Notes: generated by a model not told the origin, from the letters alone. Shown: positions 9,152 to 18,512, numbered from the stretch's first letter. The stretch is DNA of 64,000 bases from Alphaproteobacteria bacterium (GCA_017307275.1 JAFKFK010000010.1:177218-241217); one strand, 5' to 3'. Program-made: numbers and translations.

Positions 9152-11395
9152 TCACTTCTCTCCCGCGACGTGTATACCTGTCCAGTTGGACGGTGGGTCG
9201 AGGATCAACGTGTCGATCCGCCTGGCCATCATTTCATAGTACCCTTGCTGCCAATCGATCGCCGCTGCGGCCGCTTGGCAGGCCCCGATCCGCTCCAGCG
9301 CCTCGGTAAATCTGCCGGCACGATATTCCAGCAGGAACGCCGCCTGCCGATCCACGAGAGCCCGATAGCCGGCTGATTGCGCGAGACCAGCATTCCCCAG
9401 CAAAGCGAAGATGCGCTCGGGCTCTGTTCTGCCCTTCACCATGACCCGGTCGAGTTCGACAGTGGCGTACTCTCCGACCTGCATCTGCGTCTTCGCCCCG
9501 ACGATGATACCGACTCCGTAGGCCTTGCATTGACTTTCGAGGCGCGATGCCAGGTTCACATCGTCACCGAGGCACGAATAGGTGAAACGCTGCGCCGAAC
9601 CGAAGTTGCCGACGGATGCAGGCCCGGTGTTCAGGCCGATGCCGATATTCACCGCAATGTGCTCCCTCCCTTCTGCCAGGGACTCGGCTCGCCACTCGTC
9701 GTTCAGTTCTTTCAGGCGTGCCTGCATGGCCAAAGCCACATCGCAGGCGTGCGCGGCATGATCGGGTACCGGCAATGGGGCGTTCCAGAACGCCATGATC
9801 GCATCGCCCATATACTTGTCGATCGTGCCACGTCCGCCGAGGATCAAGTCGGTCATGGGCGTCAGGAAGCGATTCATGAAGCGTGTCAGCCCCTGCGGAT
9901 CGAACTGCTCCGAGATCGTCGTAAAGCCGCGCACGTCGGTGAACATCACGGTGATCTCGCGCTGCTCGCCACCGAGCTGCAGGAGCCGCGGGTTGCGGGC
10001 AAGCTGTTCGACGATGTCCGGCGACAGATAGAGGCCGAAGGCGTTGCGGATCTGGGAGCGCTCGCGCTCCGTGCGCATGAACGCAGTCACTGAACCGGCA
10101 ATGTAGATCGCTGCCAAGGTCACCGGCGGATAGAGCGGATCGAACAGCAACTGATACCGGGCAAAGGCAAACCACGGCACCAACACGCCGATGGCGATGA
10201 AGAGCACGGCGACGACCGCCATCCGGCTGGCGCTCAGTCGCGGCAACAACCAGACGAACAGCAGTCCGATGGCGAGGAGATAGAGGAACTCTGCGCCATC
10301 GGCGAAATCGGGCCGCGCCAAAAACTTCTGCTCGATCATCTGCTCGGCGAGCTGGGCGTGCACCTCGACTCCCGGCACGGCATCCTGCACGGGCGTGTTG
10401 CGCAGATCCTTTAGCCCGATAGCGCTGGTGCCCACGAACACCACGTTACCTTCGATGCGGCCCACGGGGGCCTCGCCTGCCAATATCGACCGGGCGGATA
10501 CGAAGCGTTCGTCCCGATGGCCGGTGTCGTACAGCGTCACCCGGCCACGCGCATCGGTCGGCACCTCCAGATTTCCGGTCTTGATGGCGACAATGCCGGT
10601 CCGCTCGCCAAAAGCGAGCTCACCACTCGCTCCCGACGACTTGATCACGTAGGAGTTGGCCTCCTGCACGACGCGCAGCGCTTCGATCGACAAAGCGGGG
10701 AAAAGGCCCTCCTGGCCGGCGACGCGGAACAGCATCGGCACTCGGCGCACGACCACGCTTTCGATGTCGGTATTCACGCTGCCGTTGCCCTTGGCCGCCG
10801 CTTCCAGGATGTCGAGCGGCTTCACGACTCCGGCCTGCAGCGGCAGGAACTGGCTGGGATCGTCGCCGGCGAAGGCGACGCCATGGAACTTGCGTGGCGG
10901 GCGCTGGCCGCCCTTGAGATCAAAGCCGAAGCCAAGCACCACCCGCGACTGAGCCATGGCGTCGGCCATCACCTGGTCGTTGTCCTGCAGCGCTGCTGCC
11001 AGCTTCTGCACGGTCTCGGGGTCCGTATACGCTACGAGGTCGCGTACCATGCGGCTGATCGACGAGCGGTCCGGCTCGGCGAACACCGCATCGAAGGCAA
11101 TCACCGCTGCCCCCATTTCGGTGAGCTTGTCGATCAGGCGAGCGATAATGGTGCGTGGCCAGGGCCACTGGCCGAATTCGGCGAGCGCCGCTTCGTCGAT
11201 ATCGACGATGCGTACGGGCGTTTCGACCGAATAGATGCGAGGCTGCAGCCGCTGGTAGGTGTCGAAAGCAAAGTCGCGCACGCGCGCCAGCGCCGCCGGG
11301 TCGATGCTGCGCAGCAGCAACGCGCTCGCCAGTACGATCAACGCGACGATCAACGGCGCGCGCGACGTGTCGAGACGGCCGAGGAGCAGCCTCAT
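9152..11395 (-). CDS. CHASE2-domain adenylate/guanylate cyclase
   Basis: Predicted class III nucleotide cyclase with an extracytoplasmic sensor. The ATG at 11395 (MRLLLGRLDTSRAP) is followed by one membrane helix, a large periplasmic CHASE2 domain (about 35-330, containing PVRIVDIDEAALAEFGQWPW), then a cluster of three hydrophobic helices (about 340-420). The cyclase domain (about 475-660) has the metal-binding aspartates in MFTDVRGFT and KYMGDAIMAF and the LNTGPASVGNFGS stretch. The length is 747 residues. It lies 73 bases after the FecR-domain gene in the same direction. The frame is open upstream, so a longer start cannot be excluded. The sensed signal is unknown. Confidence 0.88.
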   Translation of the reverse strand: MRLLLGRLDTSRAPLIVALIVLASALLLRSIDPAALARVRDFAFDTYQRLQPRIYSVETPVRIVDIDEAALAEFGQWPWPRTIIARLIDKLTEMGAAVIAFDAVFAEPDRSSISRMVRDLVAYTDPETVQKLAAALQDNDQVMADAMAQSRVVLGFGFDLKGGQRPPRKFHGVAFAGDDPSQFLPLQAGVVKPLDILEAAAKGNGSVNTDIESVVVRRVPMLFRVAGQEGLFPALSIEALRVVQEANSYVIKSSGASGELAFGERTGIVAIKTGNLEVPTDARGRVTLYDTGHRDERFVSARSILAGEAPVGRIEGNVVFVGTSAIGLKDLRNTPVQDAVPGVEVHAQLAEQMIEQKFLARPDFADGAEFLYLLAIGLLFVWLLPRLSASRMAVVAVLFIAIGVLVPWFAFARYQLLFDPLYPPVTLAAIYIAGSVTAFMRTERERSQIRNAFGLYLSPDIVEQLARNPRLLQLGGEQREITVMFTDVRGFTTISEQFDPQGLTRFMNRFLTPMTDLILGGRGTIDKYMGDAIMAFWNAPLPVPDHAAHACDVALAMQARLKELNDEWRAESLAEGREHIAVNIGIGLNTGPASVGNFGSAQRFTYSCLGDDVNLASRLESQCKAYGVGIIVGAKTQMQVGEYATVELDRVMVKGRTEPERIFALLGNAGLAQSAGYRALVDRQAAFLLEYRAGRFTEALERIGACQAAAAAIDWQQGYYEMMARRIDTLILDPPSNWTGIHVAGEK

Positions 11396-11468
11396 GCTCG
11401 GCTGAAGGCGATTTCGCGATCCCGCCGCCCGATCCGACCGTACAGGTTCAGGCCGTATGGATGACGCG

Positions 11469-14282
11469 TCACGGCCTCTGTCCGGCGAAAGTACCGCCGG
11501 CCTTGTAGCCCGGCCCGCTGATGCCGAAGTTGCCGGCCTGTCCCTTGGCCGGATCGGTCGGCGAAGCGAAGAAGGCGCCACTCACCGAACCGGTGCGCCC
11601 TGCTCCGGAGATTGGTCCAGTGAACTGCACGGTACCGGTGGTCAGTGCCGTGGTACCGTTGTAGGTCGCGCCGTCGAAGTTGCCGATCGTGACGCTGCCG
11701 GTTTGCGAGCCGAAGTTCCAGGCATTGGTATAGGTCCCGGCCGCGACATAGCTCTGCGTGCCGTTGCGAACATTACCGAAGGCGTGACCGCTATAGGTCG
11801 CACTGCCAGTGTTGGGTAACTGGATTTGCGGCGTCAGCGTACCGGCGACGAAGCTCGCAAGGTTGAGGCGATCGCGGCCATTGGGATTGTAGGCGCTGTT
11901 GGCATTGTAGCGGATATCGCCTCCCCAGACGCCCCAAGTCAGGAAATCGCATGAGCATGGCGTCACGCCGGAGGCCGCGAAGAAGCTGGCAAGCGAAGCA
12001 ATGCCCGACGATGCGGCGACTGTCCGCGACTGCACGTCCAGGCCGCCGGAAGTGGTGCTGCCCTTGGTCACAGAGGTCGTATTGGTCAGGACGTCTGCCG
12101 GCCGATCCGCAACGCCCCAGTTCTTGTCGTCGATGAACGCACTGGTCGCGTAACTGGCACCGGAGGTGCCCCCCAGCTGGAACGATGCCGAGGTTCCCGT
12201 ATCCCAGTTATTTACGTTGAAGGTGGCAGAGGCCCGATTGGACGCGGGGTCCGTCTTGACGACGACGTTGCTCGGCACGGCACCGGCGCCGCCGATCTGC
12301 CGAGTCGTGATGTTGCCAGCACTGTCGCGCCCTTCGACCAGGCCGCCGACAAAACCGTTCATGGTGCGATTGGTCCGTGAGCCAGGCTGCGTCGGATACT
12401 CCGGCGAATCGATCCGCAGCGCACCGTTGATCGAATAGTAGGATGATCCGTTCAGGTTGTTGTAGGGCTGGTCGAACGAAGCCTGCGGCGTCCGCACTGT
12501 CGTCGCACCGGTGATGGTGCTGCCATTGTCGCTATAGGTCGTCGTCAGCCCGTCCGGCGTCAGGACCATTGCCGTCGCGCCGTCGCCATAGATCGAGTTC
12601 GACGTCCCGGTGTCGAAGGTCGAGGCCGCCGATGTCTGGCGACCGATTGGCTGGTTGGCCCCCAGCCGATAGGTACCGTTGTAGCGACCGGCCAGGGCAA
12701 TCGACGAGGTTTCGGTATCGCGGAAGTACTGGCCGATGAAGACGCCCATGTAGGATTTCTGGCTCGCCCCCTGCCCGGAAACCGAAACCGTTGCCTGCAA
12801 CGCGACGGCACGCTGCGCATTCGGCACTTGGTCGCCGACACCCAACCCGGCATTGGGCGAGAACGCGGACTTCAGGGTCGAGATCGCTGCATTGCCGGCA
12901 AGATCGGCGTTGAGGCCAATCGTGTCGCTGACGAACGGCACGGCCCCGAGGCTGCCCAGGTTGAGCAGGATATGCTCGGCGAAGCCCGTCTTGGGGAACT
13001 GCGCGTAAGTGGTCGGCGTACCCGCAACGATGCCGATCCGGCGGTTGCTCGAGTCGAACAGCAGGTAGGCAAAGAACTCGCCGCGCGGGCTGACCAGGCC
13101 AATGCCGCTCAGCGCGCCCAGGACCGGATCGTTGACGATCACCGGGAAGGCGATGTTGGTCGGCTGCCACGGCAGGGTGACGCTCCGCCCGTCGTCCAAA
13201 GTGAGCGTGACCTGACCGTTGGCAGTGGAGCTTGGCGACCGCAGCGCGACATTGTTCTGTGGGTCCCGCGCGGCCGCCAGCGTCTGGTTATTGAACGAAC
13301 TGACGATGTAGGGTTCCTCGCGGAAGAAGCGGCCGCGCGACACCAGGACAGTCGTCGGCGGTGTCGGCGACGGACCAGGCCCTGCGGTGTCGCGGCGGCC
13401 TTCGCCGAGCGCCTGTTGCTGCTGCTGCGAATCGGTGGCGTTGCTGAGCGCGTTTGCGGTGCGCTCCGTGAGATTGTCCGGGCCGCGGCCCAGGGTGGGC
13501 AGCGAGCGCTGGCCGGTCGTGCTCGGCGGCTGCCCCGAGTTCTGCTGGCTGAGGCCCGAGGTCTGCACGCGCTGTTCCGCACCAGCCACGGCATTTGCCG
13601 GGGTGCCGACGGCCGGGGCACTGCCCTGCTGCGTTCCGCCACGGCCCTCGAGTTGCGCCAGCTGGCCGTTCAGTGCGCCCGGCGGCACCAGGATCGGCCG
13701 GCCCGGAAGTGCCCCCAGATTGGTCGTGACCTGCGAGCCCGGTCGGGTGACGGTCTCGGTGCGGCCGGCAGCGCTCACCGTCATGTTGGTGCCGAACACG
13801 AAGGTCGAGATCGTGCGCACCGCCTCGGAATCGACCAGGGTAATGCCACCGCGAATGCCGATGGTGCTGGACGGCGTGGTGATGGTGATCGGATTGGTCT
13901 TGCTGATGCGGCCGCCGACCAGCCGGAACACGCCCTTGCTGGCATTGATCGCCAGATCGCCGGTCTTGCTGTTGGGATCGTAGACGAACCTGTCGATGGT
14001 GAGCTGCGCGTTCGGTCCGACCGTCAGCGACGTGCCGTCCAGGAACATCAGATGGGCGCGGTCGTTGGCGCGCGTGGTGATCAGCTCGTTGGCCTGCACG
14101 TCGATGCCGATGCGCAGTATGCGCTCATTGGCGCTGGGTGGCTTGCCCAGGGGATCGCCGTCGGTCGCCGAAGTCACGCCGACCCGGGCCTCGGCAGCCC
14201 CGACGGCCAGCAGCGCGAAGGCGGTCGTCCCAAGCAATACCGCACGCAGGAAAGAAAGGCCGGAAACGGTCAATCTGGTCAT
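11469..14282 (-). CDS. FecR-domain secreted protein with TbpB-like C-terminal barrel region
   Basis: I chose the second of two nearby ATGs (14282), seven bases after GAGGAG. A signal peptide (about residues 1-32, ending near GAAEA) is followed by a FecR domain (about 45-160: LMFLDGTSLTVGPNAQLTID, then STIGIRGG). A Gln/Ala/Pro-rich linker (200-300) precedes a long Gly/Thr/Ser/Asn-rich region. The C-terminus (GSVSGAFFASPTDPAKGQ...GTFAGQ) resembles the small beta-barrel of TbpB-like surface proteins. The length is 937 residues. It lies between the TPR/barrel gene (21 bases upstream) and the cyclase. Barrel homology is inferred from motif style. No lipobox seen. Confidence 0.75.
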   Translation of the reverse strand: MTRLTVSGLSFLRAVLLGTTAFALLAVGAAEARVGVTSATDGDPLGKPPSANERILRIGIDVQANELITTRANDRAHLMFLDGTSLTVGPNAQLTIDRFVYDPNSKTGDLAINASKGVFRLVGGRISKTNPITITTPSSTIGIRGGITLVDSEAVRTISTFVFGTNMTVSAAGRTETVTRPGSQVTTNLGALPGRPILVPPGALNGQLAQLEGRGGTQQGSAPAVGTPANAVAGAEQRVQTSGLSQQNSGQPPSTTGQRSLPTLGRGPDNLTERTANALSNATDSQQQQQALGEGRRDTAGPGPSPTPPTTVLVSRGRFFREEPYIVSSFNNQTLAAARDPQNNVALRSPSSTANGQVTLTLDDGRSVTLPWQPTNIAFPVIVNDPVLGALSGIGLVSPRGEFFAYLLFDSSNRRIGIVAGTPTTYAQFPKTGFAEHILLNLGSLGAVPFVSDTIGLNADLAGNAAISTLKSAFSPNAGLGVGDQVPNAQRAVALQATVSVSGQGASQKSYMGVFIGQYFRDTETSSIALAGRYNGTYRLGANQPIGRQTSAASTFDTGTSNSIYGDGATAMVLTPDGLTTTYSDNGSTITGATTVRTPQASFDQPYNNLNGSSYYSINGALRIDSPEYPTQPGSRTNRTMNGFVGGLVEGRDSAGNITTRQIGGAGAVPSNVVVKTDPASNRASATFNVNNWDTGTSASFQLGGTSGASYATSAFIDDKNWGVADRPADVLTNTTSVTKGSTTSGGLDVQSRTVAASSGIASLASFFAASGVTPCSCDFLTWGVWGGDIRYNANSAYNPNGRDRLNLASFVAGTLTPQIQLPNTGSATYSGHAFGNVRNGTQSYVAAGTYTNAWNFGSQTGSVTIGNFDGATYNGTTALTTGTVQFTGPISGAGRTGSVSGAFFASPTDPAKGQAGNFGISGPGYKAGGTFAGQRP

Positions 14283-14303
14283 GGTCATCTCCTCGGACCG
14301 GCG

Positions 14304-15671
14304 CTAGAAGCGCCAGCTCACCCCGAACAGGACGCTGTTGTCGATAAAGGCATAGTTGGGCAGCGACGAGGCCCGGTTGAAGCGGCCGGCTGAGACGCTG
14401 AAGGTGGTGCGCTCATCGAACGGCACGGTCAACACCAGGTTGAGGATCGTGTCGCTCTGGGTGCGGATCGTGCCGGGATCGATCACAGGGTCGGCGGCGT
14501 CGTAGGTCCACCATTGCTGGTTGACCGACAGGTTGATGCCCCATGCCATCTGCGACTTGAACAGCGGATCGGCGAAGCGAAAGGCCAGGCCGCCGCCGAC
14601 GCCCCACAAGGAATAGTTCAGCCATGTTGTCTGTTGTGTCTGATAGCGCTGCGCGTTGCCGATGGCATAGACCGCGACCAGATCGTTGATCTGGTACTGG
14701 AAGGTCGTGCTGCCGGAGAGCTGCAGGCCGGTATACTGGCTGTTGGCCGGCAGATAGCTGGTATTGGGGTAGTTCTGCTGGCGCCATACGAACACCGAAG
14801 TGTTGCGCAGCCGGTCGCTGAGCAGCACCCCTGCCTCCAGTCCGGCGCCGTAGCTGCCGTAATAGGGCGTGTCGTTCACCCAGATGTAGCCCACGGTCGC
14901 GAACGGCTTGATCGAGACGTCCTCGAACAAGCCCTGCAGGATCTGGAAACGCGGCCCGGTGGTGAAGTCGAGCAGGCTGACATTGGCTGTCTGCAGGGTG
15001 AACTGCCGGTTGGCATAACCGGTGAACTGGCTTTCGATGACCGCCCGATCCTGCGTGCCGAGATCGTAGGCGTGGCGCAGCTGGATCGAGCCGACAGCAC
15101 CCCAGTCCGATGTGCCGACCGCCGCCTGGTTGAGGTTGGCGACCTGGCCGAACAGCCGCACCGAGGAGGTCGGCGGGCCGAGGTTGGCATTGGATTGGTA
15201 GCGTGTCCCCAGGAAGAATTCGCCCGAGAAGCGCGACCGGCTTTGCCGCTTCTCGATCTCGGCCATGAACTGCTCGGCGCGGCTGCGCACGTCGGGGGGC
15301 AAGGCAGACGATTGCAGCGCCGTCTCCAGATAGGTCCGAGCGACCTCGTAGGAGCCCAGGCGATAGTAGAGAACGCCGAGTTCCAGCCGCACGCGGGGCA
15401 GGTCGGGGTTGATCAGCAGCATGCGCTCGAGCGCCGAAATGGCGCCTTCCAGGTCCCCGTTCTGGCTGGCCAGCGTCGCGAATGTGAAGAGGGTGTCGAG
15501 ATCGGCGGGCTTCCTGACCATCTCCTGGAACGCCGCGTCGTAGCGCTGCTGCAGGTCGCCGCCGCCGGCTCCCTGACCGGCCGCCTGAGCCCAAGGCTCG
15601 CTCACCGTCCAGAAGCAGGCGACGAGGCCACAGAGCAGGGTTCCAGCCAGACGAACGGCAATGCGGCGCAC
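14304..15671 (-). CDS. TPR plus outer-membrane beta-barrel protein (Slam/DUF560-like)
   Basis: I prefer the GTG at 15671, preceded by GGGAAGGG: it gives a clean signal peptide (RRIAVRLAGTLLCGLVACF...AWAQA). The frame continues to an ATG at 15776. After the signal come TPR-type helices (about residues 35-140; LFTFATLASQNGDLEGAISA, then VLYYRLGSYEVARTYLETAL). From about 165 to the end there are alternating aromatic beta strands, finishing with the terminal phenylalanine expected of outer-membrane barrels. TPR followed by a barrel is the architecture of Slam surface-lipoprotein translocators. It is the first gene of the barrel-FecR-cyclase operon. The Slam relationship is inferred. Confidence 0.7.
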   Translation of the reverse strand: MRRIAVRLAGTLLCGLVACFWTVSEPWAQAAGQGAGGGDLQQRYDAAFQEMVRKPADLDTLFTFATLASQNGDLEGAISALERMLLINPDLPRVRLELGVLYYRLGSYEVARTYLETALQSSALPPDVRSRAEQFMAEIEKRQSRSRFSGEFFLGTRYQSNANLGPPTSSVRLFGQVANLNQAAVGTSDWGAVGSIQLRHAYDLGTQDRAVIESQFTGYANRQFTLQTANVSLLDFTTGPRFQILQGLFEDVSIKPFATVGYIWVNDTPYYGSYGAGLEAGVLLSDRLRNTSVFVWRQQNYPNTSYLPANSQYTGLQLSGSTTFQYQINDLVAVYAIGNAQRYQTQQTTWLNYSLWGVGGGLAFRFADPLFKSQMAWGINLSVNQQWWTYDAADPVIDPGTIRTQSDTILNLVLTVPFDERTTFSVSAGRFNRASSLPNYAFIDNSVLFGVSWRF

Positions 15672-15986
15672 GTCCCTTCCCGCGAAGCCTGGGGCAAAGC
15701 ACAACCGATCCAGAAACCTCGCCTGGCTGTCGAGCCCAACGGCCTCCCCGCTCCGATATCCGCCGATCATCCCCATCTATCCAGTCCCAGCGCTTCCCTT
15801 TGACCACAATACGCAACGTATTTGCGCACCACTAGCAAGAAGCGCAGCAGTTCCAGGAGTGCAGACCGGCTGCGCCCGTAAGAGTGATGCCCGACCCGCC
15901 GACCGCCGCTGGCGCGGCAGCAGCGGGAATGGAAATGCGCAGGGCTTCCCTTTAAGAGGGGCTCTTCATCGAAACCGGGAATCTTC
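15672..15986. other. Divergent intergenic region with inverted repeat
   Basis: 315 bases separate the minus-strand barrel gene from the plus-strand TetR gene. No convincing gene is seen. AATACG-CAA-CGTATT at 15808-15822 is a perfect inverted repeat with a three-base spacer, immediately followed by TTGCGCA. It could be a regulator site serving either promoter. No other structure recognised. Confidence 0.4.
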
Positions 15987-16715
15987 GTGGCAACAAAGGC
16001 AGTCAGCAAGAAGAGCGGACGCATCCGCGCGAAGAACTCGCCTGTGAGGCCGTCGAGCACCATCAGGCGGCGCCAGCGATCCCCCAAACCCAACTTGCCT
16101 GAGCGCATCCTCGATGTGGCTGAAGAGATATTCGGCCGCTTCGGCTACGGCGGTGCGACGACGAGAGCCATCGCTCGTCGGGCAGGAGTCAATGTCGGCC
16201 AGCTTCACTACTACTTTGAATCCAAGCGAGCGATCTTCGAGGCCGTGGTCGCGCGCCTCGGCCGAGAGGTCACCGACCGCCGCCGATTGTTGCTGCGCGA
16301 AGCCGAGTCACGCCACCCGCACGGCGTCGTCCCTCTCGAGGCGTTGGTCGATGCATTGGTGCGCTCGCTGTTGCTGCCGGAAGCCCGGCAAAATGGACAG
16401 CCCACCACCATGCAGATGCACGCCCGGCTCTTCACCGATCCGGACGAGACGGCGAACGTCGTGCGGGCCAATATCTACGACGAGACCAACGCCCTCTACG
16501 TCGCCGCGATCGGCCGCGCCCTGCCCGCCGTGCCGACCGAGACGCTCTACTGGCGCTACTACTTCATGATGGGCGCCTATGTCTGGACACTGCTCCAGCC
16601 CGGCCGCCTCGAAGCGATCTCCCAGGGCCGCTGCGATCCTGCGGATATGGAGGCGGCCATCCGCGAGATCGTTCCGTTCCTGTGCGCAGGCCTCGCTGCG
16701 CCCGTGTCAGTCTAG
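15987..16715 (+). CDS. TetR-family transcriptional regulator
   Basis: DNA-binding regulator of 242 residues from a GTG start. A basic N-terminal extension (about 35 residues) precedes the TetR helix-turn-helix (about residues 40-85: ILDVAEEIFGRFGYGGATTR, then ARRAGVNVGQLHYYFESKRAIF). The C-terminal helical ligand-binding region is TetR_C-like. Its end overlaps the convergent VOC gene by four bases. The neighbouring divergent promoter (17159-17267) contains two palindromes of TetR-operator type, so it probably controls the VOC gene and the monooxygenase/transporter operon. The ligand is unknown, probably the substrate or its CoA ester. Confidence 0.92.
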   Translation: MATKAVSKKSGRIRAKNSPVRPSSTIRRRQRSPKPNLPERILDVAEEIFGRFGYGGATTRAIARRAGVNVGQLHYYFESKRAIFEAVVARLGREVTDRRRLLLREAESRHPHGVVPLEALVDALVRSLLLPEARQNGQPTTMQMHARLFTDPDETANVVRANIYDETNALYVAAIGRALPAVPTETLYWRYYFMMGAYVWTLLQPGRLEAISQGRCDPADMEAAIREIVPFLCAGLAAPVSV

Positions 16716-17158
16716 GACGGCTTCACACGGCTCTTCAGTCGGCAGCGGCACTTATCGAACTGGTGGAGTTCCACCATGTTGCCGCACGGATCGTTGAGGA
16801 AGAGCTGCTCGGCATCCGGGCCCGTCGCCCCCTTCAACGACCAGTACGAAGCGCCCAGCCGATCGAGCTCGGCCTTGGTCTCGACGATGTTTTCGACGGC
16901 GAGCGCCACGTGCGGCGCGGTCGGATCGCGACCCGGCCCTTGGGCGAAAGGTGACGGTAGGTCGCCACCGATCAGATGGATCTGGCCGACCTCGCCGACA
17001 TTGATCCACATGCCCGGAATGCCGGGAATCTCCGGCCTGCCTTCGTCGCGCTTGAGGCCAAGGACGCCGGTATAGAAATTTTCGAGATCGGCGAGAGTCT
17101 TCTCATCGGCGCCGATTCGCACGCCTTGGTGATGGATTTCGAGCACCTTGATCGCCAT
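16712..17158 (-). CDS. VOC-family (glyoxalase/dioxygenase-fold) protein
   Basis: A 148-residue protein with the vicinal-oxygen-chelate pattern: EIHHQGVRIG near the start, LENFYTGVLGLKRDEGRP, PHVALAVENIVETKAELDRLG in the middle and NDPCGNMVELHQF at the end. The final Glu and the early His are probable metal ligands. GGGAGG five to ten bases upstream fixes the ATG at 17158. It is divergent from the monooxygenase gene across the double operator, so it is likely co-regulated and may process a product of that pathway. The specific reaction cannot be read from sequence. Confidence 0.85.
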   Translation of the reverse strand: MAIKVLEIHHQGVRIGADEKTLADLENFYTGVLGLKRDEGRPEIPGIPGMWINVGEVGQIHLIGGDLPSPFAQGPGRDPTAPHVALAVENIVETKAELDRLGASYWSLKGATGPDAEQLFLNDPCGNMVELHQFDKCRCRLKSRVKPS

Positions 17159-17171
17159 CTTTTCCTCCCGA

Positions 17172-17183
17172 GGTCATATGACC
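17172..17183. promoter_or_regulatory. Palindromic operator 1 (GGTCA-TA-TGACC)
   Basis: A perfect 12-base palindrome just upstream of the VOC gene's ribosome site. Its half-site GGTCA is identical to that of operator 2, and the centres are 21 bases apart, two helical turns. It is probably bound by the TetR regulator encoded at 15987. Confidence 0.65.
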
Positions 17184-17191
17184 AAAAAATT

Positions 17192-17205
17192 AGGTCACTT
17201 GACCT
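17192..17205. promoter_or_regulatory. Palindromic operator 2 (AGGTCA-CT-TGACCT)
   Basis: A 14-base perfect inverted repeat with a two-base centre, on the same face of the helix as operator 1. It lies about 63 bases before the monooxygenase ATG and is likely to overlap one of the divergent promoters. Confidence 0.65.
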
Positions 17206-17267
17206 GATCGTGCACGACGCGCATCGTTCCTTCAACGAACAACACCGTATCGGTGGGAGGAATTGGG

Positions 17268-18512
17268 ATGCCGAGAGAAGGGGCCGCCGGCTGGTCGAAG
17301 TCGGCGACACTGCCGACCACGCCGACGTCTTTCGCCGGCGTGACCTACTCGGAAATGCTCGATCGGGCGCGTGAGCTGGTCCCAACCTTGGCGGCTCGTG
17401 CGATCGAATGTGAGAAGCTTCGGCGTCTCCCCAACGATACCGAACGCGATCTGCACCGCGCCGGCCTCTTCCGCATGGTTCAGCCCGCCCGCGTCGGCGG
17501 TGCCGATCTCGATGTCGGCATCCTCGTCGACACCTGCGCCGCGATCGCTCGCGTCTGCCCCTCCACCGCCTGGAACCTTGGCAATCTCGCCAGCCATCAC
17601 TGGATGCTGGGCTACTTCCAGCCTGAAGTGCAGGACGAGATCTGGGACATCTCGCGCGACACGCTGATCGCCACATCGCTCGCTTTCCCGGCCGGGCGCG
17701 GTCGCAAGGTCGATGGCGGCTACGAGGTCTCGGGCCGCTGGCCGCTCTCCTCGGGTGTCGACAATTCCGACTGGAACATGCTGGCCTTCATGGTCCGCGA
17801 GCGCGACGACGGCCCGCCGGTCGACCAGCGTTTTGCCCTCGTCCATCGCTCGCAGTACGAGATCATCGACACCTGGCACGCGGTCGGGCTTTCCGGCACC
17901 GGCTCCAAGGATGTCGCGATAAAGGGCCTGTTCGTGCCGGACTACAGGACGGTCACGGCCTGGGCAATGAACGGCAAGCCACATCCTGGCTCGACCGTGA
18001 ATCCCTCTCCGCTCTTCCGCCTGCCGATGCTGGCGCTTGGCCCTTATGTACTTTCGGGTGTCATGCTGGGCTGTGCCCAGGGCGCCTACGAGACGACGGT
18101 CGGCGCCGCACGCAAGCGCAACGCCACGAGCACGGGACAACCGGTCGGTGCCAGCCAGGCTGTCCAGCTCAAGGTGGCCGAGGCCAGCGCCCGCATCGAT
18201 ACGGCGGAGATGATGATGCGAGCGGTTTGCTCGCACGCGATGGACGTGGCGCGTGCCGGTCGCGTGCCCCTGCACGAAGACAAGCTGCGTTACCGGCGCG
18301 ACGCGTTCTTCTCCGTGCGCCTCTGCCTCGAAGCCGTGAACATACTGATGACGGTGGCAGGCTCTAGCGGTCTCTACCTCAGTGGCACGGTGCAGCGATT
18401 GTTCCGCGATGCGCACGCTGCAAACGCACATGTGATGTTCTCGCCCGATGTACAGGGCACCCTGTTCGGACAGAACGCTCTCGGCATGAGCGGGCCACCA
18501 CCGTTGCTCTGA
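17268..18512 (+). CDS. Flavin-dependent monooxygenase, acyl-CoA dehydrogenase-fold (group D, HpaB/HsaA/IacA type)
   Basis: Predicted two-component flavin monooxygenase oxygenase subunit of 414 residues. The ATG at 17268 follows GGGAGG; an in-frame GTG at 17253 is less likely. The acyl-CoA dehydrogenase-like layout is visible: an N-terminal helical domain (LRRLPNDTERDLHRAGLFRM), a middle beta domain (SGRWPLSSGVDNSDW, then GTGSKDVAIKGLFVP) and a C-terminal helical domain (VAGSSGLYLSGTVQRLFRDA). This is the layout of hydroxylases acting on phenols, steroids or indole-3-acetate. No flavin reductase gene is nearby. It is followed 46 bases later by the Liv transporter genes, so the pair probably imports and hydroxylates an aromatic acid. 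Confidence 0.85.
   Translation: MPREGAAGWSKSATLPTTPTSFAGVTYSEMLDRARELVPTLAARAIECEKLRRLPNDTERDLHRAGLFRMVQPARVGGADLDVGILVDTCAAIARVCPSTAWNLGNLASHHWMLGYFQPEVQDEIWDISRDTLIATSLAFPAGRGRKVDGGYEVSGRWPLSSGVDNSDWNMLAFMVRERDDGPPVDQRFALVHRSQYEIIDTWHAVGLSGTGSKDVAIKGLFVPDYRTVTAWAMNGKPHPGSTVNPSPLFRLPMLALGPYVLSGVMLGCAQGAYETTVGAARKRNATSTGQPVGASQAVQLKVAEASARIDTAEMMMRAVCSHAMDVARAGRVPLHEDKLRYRRDAFFSVRLCLEAVNILMTVAGSSGLYLSGTVQRLFRDAHAANAHVMFSPDVQGTLFGQNALGMSGPPPLL

Noticed and set aside
12828..14393. 521-codon plus-strand frame opposite the FecR gene
   Set aside because: Composition is that of an antisense shadow (Arg/Gly/Asp/Gln-rich) and the FecR protein has signal peptide and domain on the other strand.
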